IMG/VR virus record: IMGVR_UViG_3300042292_001109
Span: 62,001 to 126,000 of that record
Strand: one strand, 5' to 3'
DNA from: a virus
Length of the DNA: 64,000 nucleotides
Shown here: positions 1 to 7,498 of the stretch, one piece after another
Layout: every line of letters starts with the position of its first letter
Position numbering within the stretch: position 1 is the stretch's first letter
Notes under the pieces: generated by a model
The model's database searches: none
What the model was told of the DNA's origin: nothing
Seen by the model: the letters and a program-made list of their open reading frames with translations, nothing else
Translations under genes and position numbers: made by a program

Positions 1-130
1 TGATGAACAATACAATAAAATAGAAATTAAAAATGGACAAGCAATAATTTTGGAGCCAATGATTTATCACAGTTTTGAATCAGAATTATTACAATATATA
101 GAGTTTACAGGAGCAAACAATGCCAAGTAA
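1..130 (+). CDS. Partial CDS, C-terminal end of a possible cupin-like protein
   Basis: An open frame runs from base 2 to a TAA at 128-130 and gives the last 42 residues of a protein that begins before the window. The pattern of glycine, then hydrophobic-Glu-Pro-Met, a histidine and a closing beta strand ending IEFTG resembles the last strands of a cupin barrel, such as sugar isomerases or WxcM-like proteins. The stop lies 11 bases inside the next gene, so the two are probably translationally coupled. With so little visible the family is only a suggestion. Confidence 0.45.
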   Translation, partial: DEQYNKIEIKNGQAIILEPMIYHSFESELLQYIEFTGANNAK

Positions 131-1271
131 TTATTTTGCAGAAGGAGTGGATTTAGTCCCTCAATTAGTAAGTCGAGAATATTATCCTTCTACAATATTA
201 CCAAATGGGTTATTCTCTTGTGGAGCTAACGGCTTAGGCCAATTAGGATTAGGCGATAATGCTATTTCTAGATCTAGCCCCGTACAAATTGGAAGTTTAA
301 CAACTTGGAATAAATTAGCATGCGGGAGTCAACACACTTTAGCTACAAAAACCGATGGATCTTTATGGGCTTGGGGATATAATGAATTTGGTCAGTTAGG
401 ATTAGGCGATCGTACTCATAGATCAAGTCCAGTACAAGTTGGATCATTATTGACATGGAAGAACGTATCATGTGGAGGAAAATATACTTTAGCTACAAAA
501 ACCGATGGATCTTTATGGGCTTGCGGATATAACTCTTCTGGAGAGTTAGGATTAGGCGATACTACTTCAAGATCAAGTCCAGTACAAGTTGGTAGTTTAT
601 TGACCTGGAAGAATGTGGCATGCGGATACTTTCATACAGTAGCTACAAAAACCGATGGGTCTTTATGGGCTTGGGGATATAACTGGCAAGGGCAATTAGG
701 ATTAGGCGATAATATTGCTAGATCAAGTCCAGTTCAAGTTGGATCTTTATTAACTTGGGATAAGGTAGCAGGCGGTGGCTACTACGTGTTAGCTACAAAA
801 ACCGATGGGTCTTTGTGGGCTTGGGGAGGTAATGAATATGGGCAATTAGGATTAGGCGATACTACCTTTAGATCAAGCCCAGTTCAAGTTGGAAATTTAT
901 TGACTTGGAATAATCTATCAGGCGGATACTTTCATACAGTAGCTACAAAAACCGATGGGTCTTTATGGGCTTGGGGAACCAACACCCAAGGTGAGTTAGG
1001 ATTAATCGATAGAATCAATAGATCAAGCCCAGTACAAGTTGGATCGCTATTAAACTGGAATAAAATATCAAACGCGCCTACATCCTTTTCTACTAGAGCT
1101 ATAAAAACCGATGGGTCTTCATGGGCTTGGGGATATAATGGTTATGGACAATTAGGATTAGGCGATACTACTTCAAGATCAAGTCCAGTACAAGTTGGTA
1201 GTTTATTGACCTGGAAGAATGTGGCATACAGTAATAGCTTCAGTGTAGCCGAAATAAAGTCCCAGTTTTAA
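120..1271 (+). CDS. RCC1-repeat beta-propeller protein, likely virion adhesin or tail-fibre component
   Basis: The 383-residue protein is almost entirely seven RCC1-type repeats of about 50 residues. Each has the core T-D-G-S-L-W-A-W-G, then G-Q-L-G-L-G-D and R-S-S-P-V-Q-V-G. Seven copies fit a closed seven-bladed propeller. There is no signal peptide or membrane segment. It directly precedes glycan-modifying genes and the neck genes, where T4-like phages often carry fibre and adhesin genes, so a receptor-binding or fibre-decorating role is inferred. RCC1 propellers in other organisms bind protein or DNA partners, so the true ligand is open. The repeats are nearly identical in DNA, which suggests recent expansion or gene conversion. 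Confidence 0.75.
   Translation: MPSNYFAEGVDLVPQLVSREYYPSTILPNGLFSCGANGLGQLGLGDNAISRSSPVQIGSLTTWNKLACGSQHTLATKTDGSLWAWGYNEFGQLGLGDRTHRSSPVQVGSLLTWKNVSCGGKYTLATKTDGSLWACGYNSSGELGLGDTTSRSSPVQVGSLLTWKNVACGYFHTVATKTDGSLWAWGYNWQGQLGLGDNIARSSPVQVGSLLTWDKVAGGGYYVLATKTDGSLWAWGGNEYGQLGLGDTTFRSSPVQVGNLLTWNNLSGGYFHTVATKTDGSLWAWGTNTQGELGLIDRINRSSPVQVGSLLNWNKISNAPTSFSTRAIKTDGSSWAWGYNGYGQLGLGDTTSRSSPVQVGSLLTWKNVAYSNSFSVAEIKSQF
204..1242 (+). repeat. Tandem 150-bp coding repeats (seven RCC1 blades)
   Basis: Within the propeller gene a unit of about 150 bp recurs in frame. The most constant part of each unit is the stretch encoding A-T-K-T-D-G-S-L-W-A-W, seen near 342, 492, 642, 792, 942 and, more diverged, 1100. 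Conservation at synonymous positions is high, while the two loops after each W-G-x-N and G-D motif vary. Outer limits are approximate. Confidence 0.85.
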
Positions 1272-1309
1272 TATATATAATTATATTATTAACAACAGAG
1301 AATTATATT

Positions 1310-2077
1310 ATGAAAGAATACAACTTCATTACGGGATTACCTCGTTCAGGAACTACATTATTATCAACAATATTAAATCAAAATCCAGATTTTAATGCAT
1401 CTATCTCAGGTCCAGTTGCTAGATTTACCAGAGCAATTATTGAACAATCATCTGATCAAGGTGGTTATAGATTTCAATGCACAGAATTAAAACGTAAAGC
1501 AATTATTAAATCTATCTTTGATACATATTTTGAAGGCGATAAAGTACATTTTGATACAAATCGTGGATATCCATTAATGTTACCATTATTGAAGGATTTA
1601 TTTCCTCAAGCTAAGGTAATTGTTTGTGTTAGAGAGATTAGATGGATTTTAGATTCATTCGAAACGTTGATTAGAAAAAATCCATATACAGCTTCTAGTA
1701 TGTTTTCCCCTGAAGAAAACGTTAATGTTTATACAAGAACTCAGACATTATTAAGTGATAATAGAACTCTTGGGTTTGCGTATCATGCATTAAAACAAGG
1801 GTATTTTTCAACAGAACGATCAATGATGTTAATAGTAGATTATGAAAATTTAGCTAAAAATCCTAAAGTTGAGATGCAACGAATTTACAAATTTATAGAA
1901 AAACCGTATTTCGAACATAATTTTGATGACGTGGAATTTTCATTTGATGAATTTGATGCCGATGTTAATATGCCTGGATTACATACTACCAGAAAGAAAG
2001 TATCATTTATTAATAGACCATGTATTATTCCGCCAGATATTCAACAGCATGTAAAAGGTATGGAATTCTGGAAATAA
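1310..2077 (+). CDS. Sulfotransferase-family protein (PAPS-dependent)
   Basis: The 255-residue protein opens with the 5'-phosphosulfate-binding loop G-L-P-R-S-G-T-T-L-L at residues 9-18, the hallmark of the sulfotransferase P-loop family. A later R-x-x-x-x-x-x-x-S segment may be the 3'-phosphate-binding element. Such enzymes move sulfate from PAPS to a hydroxyl on a glycan, protein or small molecule. An APS-kinase-like gene three genes downstream could supply PAPS. The acceptor is unknown; the neighbouring propeller protein or host surface glycans are possible. The start is the ATG 38 bases after the propeller gene's stop. Confidence 0.82.
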   Translation: MKEYNFITGLPRSGTTLLSTILNQNPDFNASISGPVARFTRAIIEQSSDQGGYRFQCTELKRKAIIKSIFDTYFEGDKVHFDTNRGYPLMLPLLKDLFPQAKVIVCVREIRWILDSFETLIRKNPYTASSMFSPEENVNVYTRTQTLLSDNRTLGFAYHALKQGYFSTERSMMLIVDYENLAKNPKVEMQRIYKFIEKPYFEHNFDDVEFSFDEFDADVNMPGLHTTRKKVSFINRPCIIPPDIQQHVKGMEFWK

Positions 2078-2099
2078 CATATAAACGAGAAATTATAGT

Positions 2100-3452
2100 A
2101 TGACGTTGTTAGAAATAGCTATGTTTTTGCATGACAATAATAAAAGTAATTTGGCGCGCGAATTACTTAAAACTTTTGAATTACATGCATTTACGATAGA
2201 GCAAATGGATGAAATTATTGTAATTTACGATAAACTTCATTTTTATCAAGAAGTTATAGACTTAGCAATTAGAGAATTAGAGATTGCTACCGAGCAAGAA
2301 GAATATTTTATTAAAGTTAATTTAACTCGAGTTTATAATTTATTAAATGAGCCACATAAATCATTGGAATTGTCAAACTGGGTGCTTAATAAAACCCCCA
2401 ATAATGAAGATGTGTTAATTGAAAAGTCTATATCTTTATCATTGTTAAATAATAGGGATGAAGCTAATAAGCTTTTATTAGAACTTGAACAAAAGTCTAA
2501 TAATTCAGCAATTCGTAATGCAGTCAAACATAATCTTACCGCATATTATCTATCAAGACATGAATTTAATAAAGGGTTGTCTTGTATTTGGGATAACTCT
2601 AAACCTAAAGAAACCAATAAATACAATTTCGATTATTGGGATAAAACTCCTATTCAAGATGCAGTATTATTAATTGAATCTTATGGCGGATATGGCGATG
2701 AAATTATTAACATAAGATTTCTTGAAAATATTAAAGCGTTAGGTATGATCCCAGTATGGAAGACTCATAGAAAAGATATTCGAGATATTATTATTAGAAT
2801 GGGATATCAAGCAATCGAACACGTGACTGAATTAGACTCAACCAAATATACAGTTTGGTGTGTTTCTATGAGATTACCGTACCTATTAAATCTAGATGAA
2901 CATGAAATTGATAAAGGACCTTACTTAACAGCTACTCCTGAATCTATCGAAAAGTTTAAACAATATAGAGGTTGCGTTGGTATTAAATATTATGGAGAAA
3001 TAGGATACGAACATAATTTACATCGAACTCTAGATTTAGACGAATTAGTATCTAATATTTCGGAACAAGCAGTATTAGTTTCATTACATCAAGAACCAAT
3101 TCATTCCAACATTAGACCAATAATTGATTTATCGGCTAAATTAAAAACATTTGATGATACTCTAGGATTAATATATAATTTAGATTATGTCGTTTCCAGC
3201 TGTACTTCTGTGCCTCATGCAGCTGGAGCATTAGGAAAAGAAACTTATATTTTTACTCCAATATTTGAATACTATCTATGGAGTTCAACAACAGATACAT
3301 CAACTATCTGGTATAAGAATACGACTCTATTAAGACAAATTAAATGGAAATCATGGGCAGAACCAATGAATCAACTCAAATCGAAATTAGAAATCAGACA
3401 AGTATATGGAAATTCCACCATTTCCCTACCTAACAATAACAATTTATTATGA
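2100..3452 (+). CDS. TPR protein with C-terminal glycosyltransferase-like domain
   Basis: This 450-residue protein has an alpha-helical N-terminal half, about residues 1-170, with the spacing and small/aromatic pattern of tetratricopeptide repeats. Its C-terminal half resembles the nucleotide-sugar-binding lobe of GT9/GT41-like enzymes. The clearest motif is S-S-C-T-S-V-P-H-A-A-G-A-L-G-K near residues 365-380, where heptosyltransferases and SPINDLY/OGT relatives carry D-T/S-x-x-x-H-x-A-x-x-L-G. It probably glycosylates a protein, but donor and acceptor are not visible. It overlaps the next gene by four bases (ATGA). Confidence 0.6.
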   Translation: MTLLEIAMFLHDNNKSNLARELLKTFELHAFTIEQMDEIIVIYDKLHFYQEVIDLAIRELEIATEQEEYFIKVNLTRVYNLLNEPHKSLELSNWVLNKTPNNEDVLIEKSISLSLLNNRDEANKLLLELEQKSNNSAIRNAVKHNLTAYYLSRHEFNKGLSCIWDNSKPKETNKYNFDYWDKTPIQDAVLLIESYGGYGDEIINIRFLENIKALGMIPVWKTHRKDIRDIIIRMGYQAIEHVTELDSTKYTVWCVSMRLPYLLNLDEHEIDKGPYLTATPESIEKFKQYRGCVGIKYYGEIGYEHNLHRTLDLDELVSNISEQAVLVSLHQEPIHSNIRPIIDLSAKLKTFDDTLGLIYNLDYVVSSCTSVPHAAGALGKETYIFTPIFEYYLWSSTTDTSTIWYKNTTLLRQIKWKSWAEPMNQLKSKLEIRQVYGNSTISLPNNNNLL

Positions 3453-4012
3453 TTAAATTAAACCTTGGGTGCGGATATAATAAATTAGATGGATATATCA
3501 ACGTCGATTATGATCAAAATTGTAACCCTGATGTAATAGCAAATTTAGAAACTAAATTACCGTTCGATGATAATTCTGTTGACGAAATTATTCTTAATCA
3601 TGTATTAGAACATCTTGGGCAGCAAACAGATACCTTTTTAAATATTATTAAAGAATTTTATAGAATTTTAAGCGATCAAGGTCAATTAAAGATTGTAGTT
3701 CCGCATCATAATCACGAGAACTTTCACCACGACCCAACACACTGCAGAAAAATTACGCCTGTTACAATTGATATGTTTAATCAACATAGAAATAAACAAA
3801 CAATTGAATCTGGGGGTCAGGAAACTACATTAGGGTATCAGTGCAATGTTGATATAGAAGTATCACAAGTAGCTTATGATTGTGATACTGATATGTCTAA
3901 TCATAATATGCAAGAAATTATTGATATATCTAATACATATGGAAATGTATGCAGTCAAGTTAGAATCAATGCAATTATCCATAAGCCACCAAGATATCAT
4001 ACTCACCAATAG
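3449..4012 (+). CDS. Class I SAM-dependent methyltransferase
   Basis: The 187-residue protein begins with the S-adenosylmethionine-binding glycine loop L-N-L-G-C-G at residues 4-9. An acidic residue ends the following strand (I-N-V-D-Y-D), and an L-E-H-L motif sits near residue 54, as in small predicted methyltransferases of sugar and capsule clusters. A H-H-D-P-T-H segment downstream is typical of this subfamily. It overlaps the TPR/glycosyltransferase gene by four bases, which suggests that both act on the same glycan or protein. Substrate not identifiable. Confidence 0.78.
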   Translation: MIKLNLGCGYNKLDGYINVDYDQNCNPDVIANLETKLPFDDNSVDEIILNHVLEHLGQQTDTFLNIIKEFYRILSDQGQLKIVVPHHNHENFHHDPTHCRKITPVTIDMFNQHRNKQTIESGGQETTLGYQCNVDIEVSQVAYDCDTDMSNHNMQEIIDISNTYGNVCSQVRINAIIHKPPRYHTHQ

Positions 4013-4020
4013 AGAAAAAC

Positions 4021-4422
4021 ATGAAAATTTTAATAATGGGATTACCTAATTCCGGTAAAACAACATTAGCAAGGGAATTGGCTAAAATTTTACCAAATTC
4101 TGAATGGTTTAATGCAGATGAGATTAGAAAACAGTATAATGATTGGGATTTTAGCGATCAAGGAAGAATTCGTCAATGTGATAGAATAAAAAGATTAGCC
4201 GAGGATTCTAAAGCTGATTATGTTATTTGTGATTTCGTTGCTCCAACTAACGAAATTAGAAAATATTTTAGAGCAGATTTAATGATATTTATGGATACGA
4301 TTGATAGATGCGAATACGAGAATACAAATAAAATATTTGAAAAACCAAATAATTTTAACGTTAGGGTTGATAGTAAGCACGCATATTATTGGGCTACACA
4401 AGTAAAAAAAGCATTATTTTAA
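4021..4422 (+). CDS. APS-kinase-like P-loop kinase (CysC family)
   Basis: This short (133-residue) P-loop kinase carries G-L-P-N-S-G-K-T at residues 7-14. It then has W-F-N-A-D-E-I-R and F-S-D-Q-G-R-I, which match the adenylylsulfate kinase L-D-G-D-N-V-R and F-S-x-x-x-R motifs in spacing. It is shorter than cellular CysC (about 200 residues). APS kinase phosphorylates adenosine-5'-phosphosulfate to PAPS, the donor used by sulfotransferases such as the one at 1310-2077. A generic small-molecule kinase of the same fold is the alternative. Confidence 0.65.
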   Translation: MKILIMGLPNSGKTTLARELAKILPNSEWFNADEIRKQYNDWDFSDQGRIRQCDRIKRLAEDSKADYVICDFVAPTNEIRKYFRADLMIFMDTIDRCEYENTNKIFEKPNNFNVRVDSKHAYYWATQVKKALF

Positions 4423-4425
4423 AAT

Positions 4426-4471
4426 AATCCTTTTATTATAAATAGATAATAAAGTTTAAAATAAAAGGATT
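4426..4471 (+). promoter_or_regulatory. 12-bp inverted repeat enclosing a late promoter and covering the gp13 ribosome site
   Basis: AATCCTTTTATT at 4426-4437 is the perfect reverse complement of AATAAAAGGATT at 4460-4471. The right arm contains AAGGA, the ribosome-binding site of the gene starting at 4476. The late promoter box lies between the arms, so RNA read through from upstream can fold and hide the site, while RNA started at the late promoter lacks the left arm. Confidence 0.75.
4437..4444 (+). promoter_or_regulatory. T4-type late promoter for the gp13-gp17 block
   Basis: Exact TATAAATA, the T4 late-promoter element recognised by gp55 with gp33 and the gp45 clamp. It is 32 bases before the gp13 start, in a gene-free gap. 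Confidence 0.85.
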
Positions 4472-4475
4472 TTCC

Positions 4476-5222
4476 ATGGCACATGTTACAACAAGAGATG
4501 AATTAAAAGATTATGCTCTAAGAAGATTAGGTGCTCCAGTAATAAAGATAAATGTTGATGATAATCAATTAGAAGATAGAATAGATGATGCATTACAATT
4601 CTATCAAGATTACCATTATGATGCAACTGAATCTTTTTATTGGATGCATGTAATTACACAAGAAGATGTTAATCAAAGGTATTTTAATGTCGATCCAGGC
4701 ATTTTAGGTATTACAAGAGTATTTCCTCTTAATGATACAATTACAAAAAATAATATGTTTGATTTAAGATATCAACTTCGCCTCCATGAATTATATGATT
4801 TTACATCGACGTCATATACTAATTTCTCTATTACAATGCAACATCTCCAAAATTTAAGCGAGATGTTTACTGGAGACGTTCCAATTAGATTTCAAAGGCA
4901 TACTCGTAAGTTATATGTTGATTGGGGTTGGGGTTCTGCTCAAATACCAGTTGGTACTAATGTAATTGCAGAAGGATATAAAGCTATTGATCCAGAAACA
5001 TATGAAAGCGTTTATAATGACCGTTGGCTAAAAGAATACGTTACTTCATTGTTTAAACGTCAATGGGGTGATAATATGAAAAAATTTGGCGGTATTCAAC
5101 TTCCAGGTGGATTAACATTAAACGGAAAAGAAACATATGATGAGGCAACAGCAGATATTCAAAGATTAGAAACTGAAATGCAAGATAGATACGAATTGCC
5201 TGTTCAATTTTTAGTTGGATAA
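4476..5222 (+). CDS. 13: Neck protein gp13
   Basis: The 248-residue protein matches the gp13 family of T4-like neck proteins in its N-terminal half: a helix with R-D-E-L-K-D-Y-A-L-R-R-L-G, then a basic/acidic segment and an aromatic-rich strand region. Gp13 and gp14 build the collar that seals the packaged head and accepts the tail. It is shorter than T4 gp13 (about 309 residues), as in many environmental relatives. It is the first gene of the late block gp13-14-15-16-17 and has a good AAGGA site five bases before the ATG. Confidence 0.93.
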   Translation: MAHVTTRDELKDYALRRLGAPVIKINVDDNQLEDRIDDALQFYQDYHYDATESFYWMHVITQEDVNQRYFNVDPGILGITRVFPLNDTITKNNMFDLRYQLRLHELYDFTSTSYTNFSITMQHLQNLSEMFTGDVPIRFQRHTRKLYVDWGWGSAQIPVGTNVIAEGYKAIDPETYESVYNDRWLKEYVTSLFKRQWGDNMKKFGGIQLPGGLTLNGKETYDEATADIQRLETEMQDRYELPVQFLVG

Positions 5223-5227
5223 ACATT

Positions 5228-6091
5228 ATGCCAAGTAAATATTTTCAGAATTATGGTAAACCTGCAGTCGAGATAAATTTAATTGAGGATCTCTACAACG
5301 AGGCGATAAATATCCAAGGCTTTAGCGGGTACTATATTCCAAATACGAACGTTGAAGGACGAGATTTGATCTATGGAGACGATCCTTTAAAGCATTTTGA
5401 TGACGCGTATAAAATGGATATGTATCTTGTCAATACAATGGATTATGGAGACGAACAGGATTTCTTTTCTAAATTTGGATTGGAAGTAAGAAACCAGACT
5501 AAAATTCAATTTACCTTTAAAGAATTTATGAAACGAACTAATAATCAGTTCGAAGTTCCAAAGGAAGGAAATTTAATTTTTATTCCATTTTTTAAAGATT
5601 CAGGCGAATTATTTGAAATTAAGTTTGTTAACACATCAAAAGATTTATATACTCTAGGTAGAATAAGACCATTTTATTACGAATTATCTCTTGAACCGTT
5701 CAAATATAATGACGAAAGCCTTGATACTGGTATTGAGTTTATTGATGAAATAGAACTTATTGAAGCATATAAAACGATAATTGACGTTCAAAATGGAACC
5801 GGTAATTACGTGGCTGGCGAAATTATTTATCAAGGAGCTGCAAATAATAAATTAGCTCAAGCTGAAGTAGTTTCTTGGGATGCAGCAAATACAATATTAG
5901 TTGTAATGAATACCAAAGGGGAATTCTCTAACACAGCAGGATCTATTGTTGGTCAAACAAGTAATTCTAGCTATTTATTAACTGTCGTTGATACGAAAAT
6001 TCGTGAATCTCAATTCGATAATTTACCAATATTTAATGAAGTTATTGGATTCTTAGACTCATCACAAGGTTTTGGTAGTTTAAAATACTAA
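5228..6091 (+). CDS. 14: Neck protein gp14
   Basis: This 287-residue protein lies directly after gp13, as in T4. Its start (M-P-S-K-Y-F) and the segments Y-G-D-D-P-L-K and F-S-K-F-G-L-E are typical of gp14. It forms part of the collar that joins head and tail. The C-terminal part contains an inserted beta-rich section (about residues 195-260), of the sort also present in gp15, with the pattern G-E-x-I-Y-Q-G then V-S-W-D. The shared insert may be a small decoration domain. Confidence 0.93.
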   Translation: MPSKYFQNYGKPAVEINLIEDLYNEAINIQGFSGYYIPNTNVEGRDLIYGDDPLKHFDDAYKMDMYLVNTMDYGDEQDFFSKFGLEVRNQTKIQFTFKEFMKRTNNQFEVPKEGNLIFIPFFKDSGELFEIKFVNTSKDLYTLGRIRPFYYELSLEPFKYNDESLDTGIEFIDEIELIEAYKTIIDVQNGTGNYVAGEIIYQGAANNKLAQAEVVSWDAANTILVVMNTKGEFSNTAGSIVGQTSNSSYLLTVVDTKIRESQFDNLPIFNEVIGFLDSSQGFGSLKY

Positions 6092-6100
6092 GGGTAAAAT

Positions 6101-7063
6101 ATGACATATAGATTACAATCAATAAGAAAAACTACCATTGCATTTGCTAGTTTATTTAAAGATATTCCATTAATAAAATACGATGATAATGGGATAGAAG
6201 TAGAAAGAATGATAGTTCCTATTATCTATGGCGATAAAGAAAAATATGTAAAAAGATTAGATATTTCGCGCGAAAAAGTCCAAATAACTTTACCTCGTAT
6301 TGAATATGGGTTAACGACCATGGAGTATGATGTAGATAGAAAATTAAACCCTGTAAATAAATTGATGGGGTGCGCTGGATTAGGAGATACTTATGTTAAT
6401 TCACCTATTCCATATAATTTTAATTTTGAATTAATATTGTACACAAGAAATATTGAAGATGCCAATCAAATAATGGAATATATTTTGTCGCATTTTCAAC
6501 CGGATTATAATATGCGTATCGTTATGGTTCCGGAAGCAGGTATAATTAAAACTATACCCGTAACATTTAATGGAGATTCCGAAGAAGAAGATTCAACAGG
6601 TTCATTTGATTCTCCAGTTAGATCTGTATTTAGAACGTTAACATTTACAGCCAGAAGTTTTATTTACCAACCGCCATTAACATATATTCCAATTTTAACT
6701 GCGAATACAAATATGTATATTCCTCAAAATTATACTTACATTAATTTAAAATTAATTGATGGATTCGGTGATTTTGTTGGAGGGGAAAATATATATCAAG
6801 GATATAATTATGACACAGCTTCAGCAAAAGCAACAGTGGCTTCATGGGATAAATATACAAAAATATTATCTGTGTCAAATGTAATAGGCTCATTTACTAA
6901 ACACGCATTACTAAGAAATGTTGCAGGATCTGCAGAATATTTTATAGGAGAATTACCCGAAAGCGGATTAGTTTATGCAACATCAATAACTCCAACTCCA
7001 AATACTTTTCCACCAATTGGTCCATATGCATTAGATGTAGTAATAATTGATAAAACAATATAA
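6101..7063 (+). CDS. 15: Tail sheath terminator gp15
   Basis: The 320-residue protein follows gp14 and matches gp15, the hexameric ring that caps the tail sheath and tube and docks to the neck. Its N-terminal region (residues 15-100) is the conserved core, including the I-V-P-I-x-Y-G-D-K-E segment. The C-terminal quarter carries an insert with G-G-E-N-I-Y-Q-G and V-A-S-W-D, like that in the preceding gp14, so the two structural proteins share a small repeat-like domain. Confidence 0.93.
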   Translation: MTYRLQSIRKTTIAFASLFKDIPLIKYDDNGIEVERMIVPIIYGDKEKYVKRLDISREKVQITLPRIEYGLTTMEYDVDRKLNPVNKLMGCAGLGDTYVNSPIPYNFNFELILYTRNIEDANQIMEYILSHFQPDYNMRIVMVPEAGIIKTIPVTFNGDSEEEDSTGSFDSPVRSVFRTLTFTARSFIYQPPLTYIPILTANTNMYIPQNYTYINLKLIDGFGDFVGGENIYQGYNYDTASAKATVASWDKYTKILSVSNVIGSFTKHALLRNVAGSAEYFIGELPESGLVYATSITPTPNTFPPIGPYALDVVIIDKTI

Positions 7064-7066
7064 CTT

Positions 7067-7498
7067 ATGAGTAAATTTAATAGAACGATGGAGGATTTAT
7101 TTAACGTTCCTTCACCGGTGACAGAAGAAGAAACTGAATTTGCAGAATTTTTACCTGTAGAATCAACGCATGACCTTTCAACATTACTCGATCATGATTT
7201 AAAAACTGATTACGAAAGAACCCGCGAAAGTATCGATATATTAATATCAAAAGGAACTGAAGCAATTGATGATATGTTAGCTATTGCTAGGCAATCAGAA
7301 AAAGCTCGCGATTTTGAAGTCGCAGGTAATATGATCAAAACTGTTGTTGATGCATCAAAAGAACTACTAGAAGTTCAAAAGAAAATGCGCGACATTACCG
7401 GAAAAAAAGAAACCGTTACACAAAATATAAAAAATGCAGTTTTCGTTGGATCCACAAAAGATTTAATAAGATCTATTAAAAATGAGAATACTGAATGA
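7067..7498 (+). CDS. 16: Terminase small subunit gp16
   Basis: The 143-residue, helix-rich acidic protein sits immediately before the large terminase and overlaps it by four bases (ATGA), the classic gp16-gp17 arrangement. The central long helices, residues about 40-120, fit the coiled-coil oligomerisation region of gp16. Gp16 forms rings, stimulates the gp17 ATPase and helps select concatemeric DNA for packaging. Confidence 0.92.
   Translation: MSKFNRTMEDLFNVPSPVTEEETEFAEFLPVESTHDLSTLLDHDLKTDYERTRESIDILISKGTEAIDDMLAIARQSEKARDFEVAGNMIKTVVDASKELLEVQKKMRDITGKKETVTQNIKNAVFVGSTKDLIRSIKNENTE

Noticed and set aside
204-1242. Tandem repeats as a CRISPR array
   Set aside because: Repeats are 150 bp, in frame and coding, with no short palindromic repeats or unique spacers. 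No CRISPR array is seen anywhere in the window.
120-1271. RCC1 repeats as eukaryotic contamination
   Set aside because: Base composition, overlapping upstream gene and the following phage operon are continuous; RCC1 propellers also occur in bacteria and viruses.
2333-2527. Open frames opposite real genes (for example here, 9290-9622, 42429-42830, 43161-43472)
   Set aside because: They lie wholly or mostly inside well-supported genes, lack ribosome sites and encode low-complexity sequence typical of AT-rich shadow frames.
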